A DNA stretch of 64,000 bases from NCBI GenBank assembly GCA_963678705.1, contig OY783208.1, positions 24,268,207 through 24,332,206 on the forward strand, given 5' to 3'. Shown here in pieces: positions 53,989-64,000 of the stretch (the stretch's first letter is position 1; each line of letters starts with the position of its first letter). A program made the position numbers and the translations under genes. Under the pieces are notes generated by a model that was not told where the DNA came from, made no database searches, and worked only from the letters and a program-made list of their open reading frames with translations. This DNA is from Panorpa germanica (Eukaryota; Arthropoda; Insecta; Mecoptera; Panorpidae).

Positions 53989-54775
53989 AGGCTTGTGTCC
54001 TATGTCTTAATTTCTATAAAAGTGTACTACACATTGATAAAGTGGGTTACTAGAACCCCAAATGTTCAATTATTTTTTAATAACTCCTTATATGTTAAGA
54101 GATATTAACAATTTAAAAAATCATTTTGTCTCTTTAATTATTAAAGGGATTCAACGTTGTACACATTCCAAATGCATGTGACATCACAGCTCATAAATCT
54201 CTGCTATATGTATTTATATATCAAAATATCAAATATTACTTACAGCTGTTTCAAGGAACAATCAAATTTCAATATTATGTCTGCCTTAGCCCAGTAAACA
54301 ATTGGTGAAGTGCCCTTTTTTGTGACGTTTCTATCACTATTTCATTTCAATTATAGTTCGCATCAACTTTATCTTCATTTGTATTCCGACAGGTGAAGTG
54401 GTTCCGTCATCTGTAGCCGATAAAACAGACATTTCATATGAACGACTATGAGAAACTGAACTATAAATGAACTCTTTCATGACAAAAAAATCATACGCAT
54501 CTCCAATATGATGTCAAAGTGACTCCAAAATGTTTACTGGGAGCAGGGTTAAATAAAATGAAAACTTATTATTCTTTGACTTGATTATTTCGACTATTAA
54601 CAGCTACAAAACATTACCACAGCACTGACCTACTCAACAATTAACTGACCTAGTGCTAAAACTACAATTCAAACTTTTAATTGCTATATCTCCGTCAATA
54701 TTTAGATATTTAATAAAATAGAAACGCCAATACACATTGAAAAATCGACCACTTAAAAAATAAGGACACAAGCCC
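53989..54775. mobile_element. Family A element, copy 6, carrying a nested insertion
   Basis: Ends aggcttgtgtcctatg and taaggacacaagccc. It is longer than others because of a 252-bp insertion at 54290-54541. It lies between RPP30 and the OGFOD1-type gene. Confidence 0.85.
54290..54541. mobile_element. 252-bp nested element with CCCAGTAAACA ends
   Basis: Perfect 11-bp inverted termini cccagtaaaca and tgtttactggg, flanked by AG on both sides (54288-54289 and 54542-54543). Other family A copies read ccttagcagggtt uninterrupted, giving the empty site. No open frame, unassigned superfamily. Confidence 0.8.
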
Positions 54776-54978
54776 ATGTAAATAAATAAATGCAAAAAAA
54801 ACATTAAATAAATTTTATTAATACATTAATTTAATATGCAATATTATGCCGAAAATGTAAATTTATATTGAAAGATAGCATTTTTGTGTTTAATTAACCT
54901 TAAATATATGTAATTATTTTGTAAAACTATAATTTCATAAATAAAACAGACAATGCCTTACAAACTTCAAACATAACC

Positions 54979-56562
54979 TCAAATTATTTCTCTATATTTA
55001 GCAACAATGATATAAAAATAATCATTATCTTTTAAAAGTTTATGATTTATATATTTAGTGAATCTGATAGTCCCGGAAGTCCTGTAAACTAAATTTAAGG
55101 CATTATTATTCGGAAATAAAGACAACAAAACATCATCTTGAGGATGATCTCTAGGATCACCCTCATCAACGTCCAAATAATGAATGATCCCAGCTCTGGT
55201 GTCCTTTTCGCATCCTAAATAAACAATAGCATCGAGTTCCTCAACATTATAGTTCTCTGCATCATGGATAATGGTGTAACATCCTGTAGACCATCTTTGT
55301 AATTCCACGTGAATTGTCTTATTCTTAGCAGAAGATGCTTCTCCACCACAAAGATCCAACTTTGTATAATCCATCAACAACTTCAAAAACGAAGAACAAG
55401 CAAAAAAGTTCGTTAACTTATCAATATTAGCAACTTCATACTTCCGCTTATTAACAGGACCCACTGAACTCCAATTTACTTCATCATGTTGCAAAATATT
55501 CAAAATTATATTAAATTTATCATCCAAGAAAAAATCTGGTAAACTTATTTCCGATTGTTTCGCAAAATATTTATTGATTTCTTCAACAGTATCAGAAGCG
55601 CAGTATTTCGCATTGATCCAATTATCAATATTAAAATCATCACTAGTGAAATAATTAACAGTGTCCGGTATTTTGTTTAGAATTCTTTCCGTTTCCGCTT
55701 TTGGACCATGGAACCAACCATTAATAGTTATTCGAGAATAGTCATCTGTTACTACTTCCGTTACTTGATGATGACTGTCGTGATTAACTTTGAAAAATAG
55801 GAATTGATTATTTGCTGGAGCTATACTAATAGTAGACACGGTTGGGTCGTGATTGTTGTCGCTGGCAAATAACTGGAGTTGGCCCCCCATTGAAAGGGCC
55901 CAACCAATTTCCTTCTCAATATCTGTGTAAGTGTCACCAACTAATTTCCAAGGTGACATATAGAACACAAATGCGATCAACCTGTCACCAACTAAATCGT
56001 CGTGTGGCAAAAGGTAGTTTGTCGAATTATACATCGAACAAGTTGCCGACACCCTAGTGATTTCGTAACCCGTTACAGACGTCATTAATTGTGCGATATC
56101 CTTCGTCAAGAAGGTGTAAAAATCTTTAAGATAAGGCAACGTTGTAGTCGATAAATCACCAGATTGATATAACTCGTATAAATCCATTTTTTTAATATTC
56201 CAATCTATTTGATTAATATCATCTAATAAATCTTCTATCAAAGATTCATCTTTCAGAAACTTTTGTATGACAGTTATTTGAAATGGATTTTCTATTATTT
56301 GTATACCGGTTGGTAGGTTATTTAATTTACTACAGTTATTTAAAGCATTTTTCCAAATTTTCACATTTTCTTTAGATGTATATTCATCAGAACATTTAAA
56401 TGTATTGTTTGAGATATTTTTGACAGATTTTATATTATTTTTAACAATCCATTTTGTTTGTGAAGTCCATCCTGATAAACTTATATTATTATTTAACACA
56501 TTCTTTATATAATTATTGTTCTTATTTTTACGTTTTCGTATTTTATTTGTATATTTAAACAT
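54979..56562 (-). CDS. OGFOD1-type prolyl 3-hydroxylase (sudestada1/Tpa1 family)
   Basis: Intronless 527-residue frame, close to human OGFOD1 in length. The family is a 2-oxoglutarate and Fe(II) dioxygenase that hydroxylates a proline of ribosomal protein uS12/RPS23 and affects translation accuracy and stress granules. The catalytic domain shows LLPHDDLVGDRLIAFVFYMS, with H187 and D189 as the Fe ligands, then HHQVTEV with H265 as the third ligand. R277 in SRITINGWFHG is the likely 2-oxoglutarate arginine, 12 residues after H265 as in the human enzyme. The C-terminal half is the second, non-catalytic double-stranded beta-helix. Odd points: a Lys/Asn-rich N-terminal extension, and about 18 extra residues (205-222) between the two halves of the usual PW-RSMGG motif. 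A candidate AATAAA lies at 54819-54814. Confidence 0.95.
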   Translation of the reverse strand: MFKYTNKIRKRKNKNNNYIKNVLNNNISLSGWTSQTKWIVKNNIKSVKNISNNTFKCSDEYTSKENVKIWKNALNNCSKLNNLPTGIQIIENPFQITVIQKFLKDESLIEDLLDDINQIDWNIKKMDLYELYQSGDLSTTTLPYLKDFYTFLTKDIAQLMTSVTGYEITRVSATCSMYNSTNYLLPHDDLVGDRLIAFVFYMSPWKLVGDTYTDIEKEIGWALSMGGQLQLFASDNNHDPTVSTISIAPANNQFLFFKVNHDSHHQVTEVVTDDYSRITINGWFHGPKAETERILNKIPDTVNYFTSDDFNIDNWINAKYCASDTVEEINKYFAKQSEISLPDFFLDDKFNIILNILQHDEVNWSSVGPVNKRKYEVANIDKLTNFFACSSFLKLLMDYTKLDLCGGEASSAKNKTIHVELQRWSTGCYTIIHDAENYNVEELDAIVYLGCEKDTRAGIIHYLDVDEGDPRDHPQDDVLLSLFPNNNALNLVYRTSGTIRFTKYINHKLLKDNDYFYIIVAKYREII

Positions 56563-56772
56563 TTTTTATTTATATTGAAATGTTTTATTATTTAATAACG
56601 TAAATTGAGGTTATGTTACAACTGATAACACATGCCGCGCACGCTGTAACGTTTACGTTCAGTGGCGCTCCTGGTGGTAAAAATATGAAATAAATGAAAT
56701 ATGGTGGAAAATTTAAATATAACTTATTTCAAATATTAATTCGAATTATGTACAAAGTGTAACATTTAAATA

Positions 56773-57713
56773 GGCTTGTGTCCTATGTCTTAATTTCTAT
56801 AAAACTGTACTACATATTGATGAAGTGGGTTACTAGAACAATTAAAAAAGTCATTTTGTCTCTTTAATTATTAAAGGGATTGATTCAACGTTGTACACAT
56901 TCCAACTGCATGTGACATCACAATCCTTGTGTAAGGTTACCAACCTTACAGCTCATAAATCTCTGCTATATGTATTTATATATCAAAATATCAAATATTA
57001 TTTACAGCTATTTCAAGGAACAATAAAATTTCAATATTATGTCTGCCTTAGCAGGGTTAAATAAAATGAAAACTTATTATTCTTTGACTTGACTTGATTA
57101 TTTCGACTACCAACAGCTACAAAACATTATCACAGCACTGACCTACTCAACAAATAATTGACGTAATTTTTTAGTGGTCGATTATTCAATTATTGATTGA
57201 AATTGATGTTAATAAATATGTATTGGCGTGTCTATTTTATTAAATATCTAAATATTGACGGAGATATAGCAATTAACAGTTTGAATTGTAGTTTTAGCGC
57301 TAGAAATGGTCGGCCATATTTGTATGACGTGAAATGCATTTTAACGTCAGTTAAGTAGCTGTTGGTAGTCGAAATAATCAAGTTAAGTCAAGAATAATAA
57401 GTTTACATTTTATTTAACCCTGCTAAGGCAGGCATAACATTGAAATTTTATTGTTCCTTGAAATAGCTGTAAATAATATTTGATATTTGATATATAAATA
57501 CATATAGCAGAGATTTATGAGCTGTAATGTTAGCAGCGGTTGTGATGTCACATGCACTTGGAATGTTGTACAACGTTGAATCCCTTTAATAATTAAAGAG
57601 ACAAAATGACTTTTTTAATTGTTAATATCTCTTAACATATAAGGAGTTCTAGTAACCCACTTTATCAATATGTGGTACACTTCTATAGAGATTAAGACAT
57701 AGGACACAAGCCC
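56773..57713. mobile_element. Family A inverted pair
   Basis: 941 bp. The left 395 bp read family A forward, up to acaaataattgacgtaa. From about 57170 the sequence is family A in reverse, ending aggacacaagccc. The result is two large inverted arms between the OGFOD1-type gene and the seven-cysteine gene. Confidence 0.82.
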
Positions 57714-57717
57714 ATAG

Positions 57718-57890
57718 TAAAGTTTATGGTGGTGAACCATGCTTAAAACAAGTTGGGCCTACAAATCTGTCTTAAGCATTGTTTTATAATCTATATAAGA
57801 TCGAATAAGACAAAATGTATCTTTGTATCGTAGATTTATACGGATCTTATAACCTCTTTTTAGCATGAGTCACTGCCAAACTCTTGTAAT
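57718..57890. repeat. Repeat K
   Basis: Shares aagatcgaataagacaaaat-like and cttataacctctttttag with 53150-53350, where ends gagttcggcggtgactca and agtcaccgccgatct are inverted. Non-coding. 57890-58165 is AT-rich with nothing recognised. Confidence 0.6.
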
Positions 57891-58169
57891 TTGAATTATA
57901 TATAAATTTAATTAAAAATATATGTATATCTAGCGCCTGATATATACTCTATATTTATAACACGGTTTATGTCTTTGATAAATATAAAAACATAAGGCTT
58001 CCAGAACCTCAAATGTCCAATTATTTTTATCCAATATCTTAGGAGATATATCATCAGTTCTGCTAATACCTAGTTCAGTAATTAACTGGTCAAATAATTA
58101 CTTATAAGCATTGTACATTATTTACTAATAGTAAATGGTCATTAAGTTTAAGTTGTCATATAGAAATAC

Positions 58170-58266
58170 ATACTCTTTGACTTTTTGATGTAATATCTTG
58201 ATTCTTAATTTGTGCATTCTTTGGTGTTATTAATAACGGTTGAAATAATCGTGACACTTTATTCAT
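58170..58266 (-). CDS. Possible first exon of an unidentified gene
   Basis: ATG at 58266 opens MNKVSRLFQPLLITPKNAQI and runs 31 codons to AGA|GTATGT, a plausible donor; without splicing a stop follows five codons later. The hydrophobic/basic opening could be a mitochondrial presequence. It sits about 450 bp from, and divergent to, the unrecognised gene starting at 58716. I could not find a convincing second exon in the repeat-filled DNA down to 56650. Low confidence. Confidence 0.25.
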
Positions 58267-58715
58267 AATTATAGAAAATATTTACTCAAATATTATTTAA
58301 TCAATTTTAAGGTTGTGTTATATTTTGTTCGGCTACTTGGTTATCTGTCAGTTCACGAAGATGACAACTAGCGCCATCTACTAGATAATAGGGGCACTAA
58401 ATTAAATTAATTAAAACATAAAATAGCTAAAAACTAATTAAAAATCCTATAAAATATCACTAAAATAACAAGAAATGTTTAAAAAAACATATATCACACA
58501 AAGCTATTTGATAATTGGCTTAATTTATTATTTTAATTGTTGTTAAATTGTCCATACGCGTAATCAAGTGACCCGCGCTTTTCAAACAAAACAGAAACCA
58601 TATTATTTCTTTAGCCGCGTGAGCGCACGCACGTTTTGTAATACAATTTATTTTTGTAACATTATTTTTATATCACATTTACATTAATCTACTATTGGTT
58701 TGAAATAAAACCACA

Positions 58716-61660
58716 ATGAACCTAAACGACGTAAAGGTGCTCATCTTTGCTTTCGTGGCATTCTTCGTCTTACTAGTCCGCGTGGACGGAAGAACGAGAT
58801 ATGGAAGAAAGAATTCCTCTTCCGGGAACAACACGGAAGGACAGGCCTGTAAGTATCTTAAGGATTTCATCTTACAAAGTTTATCAGTTTTGCGTTTTTG
58901 GTTTTAATTGATGTTTCTTTTTGTTCCAGTCAATGATATCTACAGCCCATTTGATAACGTAAATGGCACTTACTCTGGACTCCTAGATAACCTCACTTTA
59001 AACTCTTCCTCCACCTCCTCACACTCTAAAGAAAGAGACAGTATAAGCTATGATTCGTCTTCGTCGGAAGACGGTAAATATTGGGCCCGTTGTTTCAATA
59101 ATTCGCTGTTAAACGCACAAAACATTTTTTAATAATTTTTTTCTTTATTTGCAGATAGCAGCCATTATACCGAAGAAAAAAGTGAGAGAGTTCGAAAACA
59201 ACACCCCAAAAGTGAGTACTTCTTTAAGCATTTCATTAGTTTACAATTAACCCCTTCCTGTCCCTTTAAATCGCACTTTCAATTGGGTAGTGGACTCATT
59301 CCTTAATTCTTTATTGAAATATTGGTTATTAAACGTATATTGGTGTTTTTATTTTGTTAAATATCCAAAAATTGAAGGAGATATATCTATTTAAAGTTTT
59401 AATTTCGTTTTACAGCGTAATATTGCTATTTTTATCCCAGTAGTTGATGACGTCACGAACTGAATAGAATATAATAAGTAATGTTATTTGTTTTTCGTTT
59501 TATGTCACGACATTATATTGAAACATTATGGGTCGACGCAACAGCTGCTATAGCTTTGACGTTTAATTTTGCATCTCTTTTGCACTTCTCTTGTTTAACA
59601 CCGATGGTAAATGGTAGTGGGGAAGAAGGTGAGGAAGCAATGACTATTTCAATTGTTAAAGACTTCCATAATATTGCGAATTGATTCTATAATAGCAGCT
59701 GTTGCGTCGAAGTGTTTTGGTTTACGAGATATCGGCATATTAATGTCTAACCGTAATAGATGTTTAAAAATAATTTGCCATTTTAAAATCAGTTTAAAAA
59801 TCTTTGTTAGAAAACATTAACCAAGCCCCATTTCCACTCACTGTTTTTATAGTTTTAATTTAAGGTTTTAACCTTAAATGTAATTTTGAACTTGTGCATA
59901 CATTATCTTGTTATAATTACTATCTTTATTTAATATAATTAGTTTGTTTCATGCATTTCTTTTTAAGTAAAACGGCCCCTAAAAGCTAGAACCGCGTGGA
60001 TATTTAAAATGTAAAGACGCAGTTACTTATTTTCGAGCCTACCGAACATAACTGCATCAAAACATTTCAAGAATTGTAATTTCTTTTCTTGAAAACATGG
60101 TCCATGAAAATAAAAACGTTTTTCTAACGGAAGAATAACTCTCCTTCAAATTGTTGATGCAGTTATGTTCGGTAGGCTCGAAAATAAGGAACTGCGTCAT
60201 TAAATATCCAAGTGATTCTGGCTTTTATGGGACATTTTCCTCAAAAAGAAATGCATTCTGAGATGCCAATTCTCACTCAATGAGTTCTAGTGTTAATTAA
60301 AGGTTTTAATTATAAATGTAATTAGAACTTGTAAAACCATGCGTCAGTAATATAAATTATTTGTAATAATTAGTAACTTTATTTACTCTACAGTTATTGT
60401 ATTTAATGTAATTAATATTGTGGTCATTATTCGATATAGCTACACCTTTTGTTTTGAATCTCATTAAAAAACTATTACACTTTCGTATATTTCACGATGC
60501 TTTTATTATAGTGAAAACATGTACAAATCACACGTAATATACCTTATACAATTTATTATTAAAAAATAAACAGGATTTATGCTTAAAGTTGACAATGTCA
60601 TTATATCTAACCTCAAATTTGAAAATTTAACTTTAACCATTAAAATTGTCTGTTTCTAAATAAAAAGAGGTATAATGTAGATTACGTAAGATTTGTGCAT
60701 GTTTTGAGTATACAACAATCGCTATAAAACTTACAACAATGCAGTAGTTTTTTAATGAGATTCAAAACAAAAGGTGTAGCTCTATCGAATAATTACCACA
60801 ATATTAATAGCATTAAATACAATAACTCTACAGTAAATGAAGTTACTAATTGTTACGAATAATTTACATTACTGACGCATGGTTTTACAAGTTCTAAATT
60901 ACATTTGTAATTAAAAACTTTAATTAACACTAGAAACCAAAGTGAGTGTGAATGGTGCCTTAGGGTTTATAAACATCCACCTGGAACATTATAATAGTGA
61001 GATGAACCGATATTTCAATAAACGATTCTAAAATCGATTTCACTTTTAATAACAAATATATTCTGTAATGAATTCACGTAGTGATCGTTGAATGGAGTTT
61101 GAGAGTAAGGACACTACCTAATTGTGCTCTGTCTAAGTGTTGAACTGTTGAATGTTGTTTGTGCGTGGACTAGCGTTCTTTGTAATGTGGTTGTGTTCTT
61201 GTTGCAGGCAAATGGGGAAAACGTCAACGTGTTCCTCTTGGAGCAGCTGACGACCAACGATGTGGGGCTACTTATGACCTGGTTTGCTGCGACGTTGATG
61301 AGGAACGTACTGGTTGCCAGTGTCGCTGCGGCGACGCTGTATTACCTTCCGAAGGCCCCGACTTCGCTAAATGCCCCGCCGGTAAGTCATCCCTCATCAC
61401 ACCACTTGTCACATTACCACACACGAACTTTGTGAAAATAACCCCCCTTGTGTTTGTTTATAGATAGGGGAGCATTCGACGAAGTTCCTACACTGGTCAG
61501 TGATATTGGAGACGGAGACGGCGCAGGGGGACCTGGCGGCTCAGACTCTTCAACAGCCTCCCGAACAACAACGGACCTGATCTCCATTTTACGAACTATA
61601 GGATCCACAGGATTCCTCGTAGGAATAATTTCGTGCGTTTTACTCATCTGCGCGTTCTAA
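58716..61660 (+). CDS. Unrecognised secreted or surface protein with seven-cysteine segment
   Basis: Five exons join in frame to 234 residues: 58716-58848, 58930-59073, 59155-59211, 61208-61381 and 61464-61660. Borders are GT-AG and every junction has the same phase (one base carried over). Residues 1-25 are a signal peptide (KVLIFAFVAFFVLLV core, then RVDG). Residues 33-70 are Ser/Asn-rich with five N-glycosylation sequons. Residues 112-119 include WGKRQR, a dibasic site. Residues 130-167 hold seven cysteines (C130, C138, C139, C148, C150, C152, C167). After a Gly-rich linker the chain ends with a hydrophobic run GFLVGIISCVLLICAF at the very C-terminus, as in GPI-anchor signals. A polyadenylation signal is at 61775-61780. 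I do not recognise the family. Extracellular, membrane-tethered location is inferred. The third intron (2 kb) is full of repeats. Confidence 0.75.
59290..59690. repeat. Family J repeat, copy 2
   Basis: Lies in the 2-kb intron of the seven-cysteine gene. It keeps the same 67-codon frame (59481-59684) with about eight amino-acid differences from copy 1. Confidence 0.75.
59995..60215. repeat. Family B palindrome, copy 3
   Basis: aatgtaaagacgcagttact at the left and aaaataaggaactgcgtcat at the right, with aacataactgcatcaaaac and ttgatgcagttatgttcggt between. Lies in the long intron of the seven-cysteine gene. Confidence 0.78.
60256..60965. mobile_element. Family M foldback element
   Basis: About 710 bp with long inverted arms: gccaattctcactcaatgag through tcattattcgatatagctac at the left, and the near complement ending tgagtgtgaatggtgcctta at the right. 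Arms about 230 bp. Ends resemble family N. No coding. Confidence 0.8.
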
Positions 61661-61774
61661 ACTGACCTAACTAAACCCGGCTAACTCAACCCTCAACGAT
61701 TTCGAACTTTAACTAAATGTGAAGCACAGTGCCACCCTTAATTAATTGTAACAAACTGTTCAATACCCGGAAAC

Positions 61775-61780
61775 AATAAA
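61775..61780 (+). terminator. Polyadenylation signal of the seven-cysteine gene
   Basis: AATAAA lies 115 bp after the stop codon, followed by a GT-rich stretch (cttgtgctgattctatttgc). Confidence 0.6.
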
Positions 61781-62590
61781 TCCCTTGTGCTGATTCTATT
61801 TGCCTTGTTGTTTATTTCAGGTTTTATTTATTTTTAACAGGAATGAACAAAAATCATTACACAACATAAATAATGCGAACAGAAAATTGATAATAAATGT
61901 ATTTATCGTAGGACCGTTCCTTTAAAATATATCCAACAATTCCCTTTAATAATAAAAAGGACAAAATGAAGGTTTTTAATTGTTAATATCTCCTAAACTA
62001 CAGCGAGTTATTAATAAATGGTTGGACATTTGAGGTTATGTGCTGTATTTCCTCTATAGACATTTTTAACGAAAAGAAAAACCTATTTAAGGAGTTGAAA
62101 ACTTCTACTAACAAAATTTAAATAAGATTATTGGTGTAGCTGCAATCAATTCCTAAAGAATGGCTCTTATTTTAGCTTCTGAAGAACACGTCACCTCGTT
62201 TTTACTTAAACTTGTTTGATTTCTTTATTTTTAACAGCAGAGAATATGATGCAGTGAATGTTCAAAAATCATAACATAACTTAACAGTGTGGTTTGGAGT
62301 AGTCTTTGTCCACAGTGGTGATTCCTTCCTGATTCCATTCTAAGTGGCGGATATCCTGTAAATATTACTTAAAAAGGGGGAGGCATCCGTCACAATCACA
62401 AATTTCATCATTTCTGATTAATTTTGCTGCGAAAAGACATATGTTGATAAAGATATTGAAATTGTTGCTTTATTTTACCAAAAAGTCGTGTTCGTAAAAT
62501 ATAAAACGTAAATTCTTGTGTTAGTTTACGTAATATTATTTACCTAACGTTAAATTAACGTTTTCTTACGTTACTAAAGCTTCTTATAGC
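61781..62590. other. Intergenic, no gene recognised
   Basis: Downstream of the seven-cysteine gene. A diverged family A-type end at 61930-62040 (cctttaataataaaaaggac, gttaatatctcctaaactac). Nothing coding. Confidence 0.45.
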
Positions 62591-62591
62591 A

Positions 62592-62992
62592 CATGGGCTG
62601 AAAAGTCCCGGGCCTAACACATATATGGCGCTAGTTTTATTGCAGTCACCTTTTTTTCAGTTAATACTAACCTTCAAAAGACAGCTGTTAAAATTTCATG
62701 ATATTCTATTCAGTAGTTTGTGAGTTATTGTGCTAAGAGTGACGCTACTTTTATTATTTTCAAAACAATGGATCAAAAACAATTTCGTGTTTTAATTTTA
62801 CACTGCTTCTTGATGGGAAAAAATACCGTTCAAGCGAAGCAATGGCTTGAAAAGTGTTATGGGGACTCCACTCCATCAGAAACAACAATAAAACGTTGGT
62901 TTGCTGACTTCAAACGTGGTCGTAGAGACACCGATGATGCAGAACGCAGTGGACGTCCAAATGAGGCGGTAACACCAGAAAACATCCAGTAA
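62592..62992 (+). pseudogene. Mariner 5' end and transposase N-terminal fragment
   Basis: Starts catgggctgaaaagtcccgg, like mariner terminal repeats. ATG at 62768 opens MDQKQFRVLILHCFLMGKNT. It continues with PSETTIKRWFADFKRGRRDT and DAERSGRPNEAVTPENI, the helix-turn-helix DNA-binding domain of mariner (SETMAR-like) transposases. It breaks off at 62992, where repeat P begins. The DD34D catalytic domain is absent. Confidence 0.88.
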
Positions 62993-63004
62993 ATCTTCTT
63001 AAAT

Positions 63005-63545
63005 TTCCTATTTCGTAGAGAAAAAAATTCTAAGACTTTTGGCGTCCTAGGATTTTTCCCCGAATTTCCTGGAAACCCGTAATTTTGGAAAAACAGGAAA
63101 AAAGAAAATCACTTTTTCCTGTTTTACTTTTAATTCGTAAAGATAGAAAGTAGAAATTTCACATACGGTGTTCAATTCAAACATTTCTCAAAAATTATAA
63201 ATTCAAAAATTGAAAAACGGGGCCGTGAGCAAATTCGGGGGCCCGGTAGAGAGCTTTGAAGAAAGTTTATATTTTGGATTGTAGAATAATTAAGTATATT
63301 ATTAATAAAAGAAAATTTAAATTACAAAATTTTATTTGGGGGCACGAGGGCAGTTTTTGCCGTGAGTAAAAACTGTCAAATAACGAACAAATTAAATATT
63401 TTATATTTTGATCAAAAAATATTTATTTTCTTAGCCAGTTTATATGAAAAATTATTTGTTGTTATTTGTGAAATTAATATAGAACAAGTTAAAATATTTC
63501 AACTTAAAAATGAAACTAAAATTTGAAATGAAATTACGAATTATT
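63005..63545. repeat. Repeat P/F, copy 2
   Basis: cctatttcgtagagaaaaaa, aaacccgtaattttggaaaa and, further on, tgaaactaaaatttgaaatg, shared with 33980-34310 and 1495-1690. Runs directly on from the truncated mariner. Confidence 0.75.
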
Positions 63546-63589
63546 TTATTTATTTTATATCATAGGCAAGAAGAAGACATCGTTTGTGA

Positions 63590-64000
63590 CAGGGGTAAAC
63601 TCTTACATTTAACTGCGTCAAAATTTTTATAATATATCTTAATTATTTTGGATTTTATAGGGGTTCTAAAAATTCATGGACACGATAAGGAACCCCCTAT
63701 AGAATCCAAAATAATTAAGATATTTCAAATTTTTTAACGCAGTTCGTCTTCTTAAATATAAATGAACATAACTGCATCAAAAAATATTAAGAAATCAATA
63801 ATTTTTCTTTTAAAAAAAAGTCCATGAATTTTTTGAACCCCCTATAAAATCCAAAATAATTAAGATATTTTAAAATTTTCAACGCAGTTCGTCTTCTTAA
63901 AGTTTAGTGGATATAACTGCATCAAAAGTTTTGAAAGATTCTAAATTTTCTCTGGAATAAAATGTCCATGAATTTAAAAAAGGTCGCATAGAAACCTAAA
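63590..64000. repeat. Family B tandem/inverted units at right edge
   Basis: Repeated blocks ggttctaaaaattcatggac, aactgcatcaaaa and aacgcagttcgtcttcttaa in alternating orientation, giving several nested hairpins. Continues past the edge. Confidence 0.75.

Noticed and set aside
1-64000. CRISPR arrays, operons, bacterial promoters or ribosome binding sites
   Set aside because: The window is eukaryotic, with spliced genes; repeats are dispersed transposons without regular spacers.

Overview
This 64-kb window is AT-rich, intron-bearing animal DNA, most likely from an insect. It carries an insect-type CHD7-family gene (kismet), GT-AG introns, no operons and no ribosome binding sites. It is crowded with small DNA transposons and non-LTR remnants. 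I cannot name the order or species from the sequence alone.

Layout. (1) 1-46100, minus strand: kismet, a chromodomain helicase (CHD6-9 type). I could place 18 coding exons that join in frame from the start codon at 37434 down to 324. The 3' end lies beyond the left edge. One exon of 6.66 kb holds most of the low-complexity N-terminus, both chromodomains and the whole SNF2 motor. A probable non-coding 5' exon lies near 45740. (2) Nested in a kismet intron on the same strand is an intronless coiled-coil ciliary gene, CFAP263/CCDC113-like (19126-20328). (3) 48927-53781, minus: a seven-exon RNase P/MRP subunit gene, RPP30. (4) 54979-56562, minus: an intronless OGFOD1-type prolyl hydroxylase. (5) 58716-61660, plus: a five-exon gene I do not recognise. 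It encodes a 234-residue protein with a signal peptide, a compact seven-cysteine segment and a hydrophobic C-terminal tail (GPI signal or membrane anchor). A possible divergent first exon sits just upstream on the minus strand.

The genes do not form one pathway. They cover chromatin remodelling, cilia, tRNA processing, ribosomal-protein hydroxylation and one unknown surface or secreted protein.

Between exons the window is a mosaic of repeats, given letters here. A: about 550-600 bp, ends gggcttgtgtcct/aggacacaagccc, inserted at AT, at least seven copies. A-long: about 870 bp relatives with a different terminal repeat. B: foldback units with aactgcatcaaaa. C: about 490 bp. D and E: TTAA-flanked elements, one nested in the other. 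G/N/M: related elements with ends like aagcctcattcccactcac. I: about 0.95 kb with long inverted arms. J: carries a 67-codon open frame. There are also an internally deleted hAT with a perfect 8-bp target duplication, Harbinger and mariner fragments, and non-LTR RNase H and 3'-end remnants. Several insertions interrupt other repeats, so empty target sites can be read directly.
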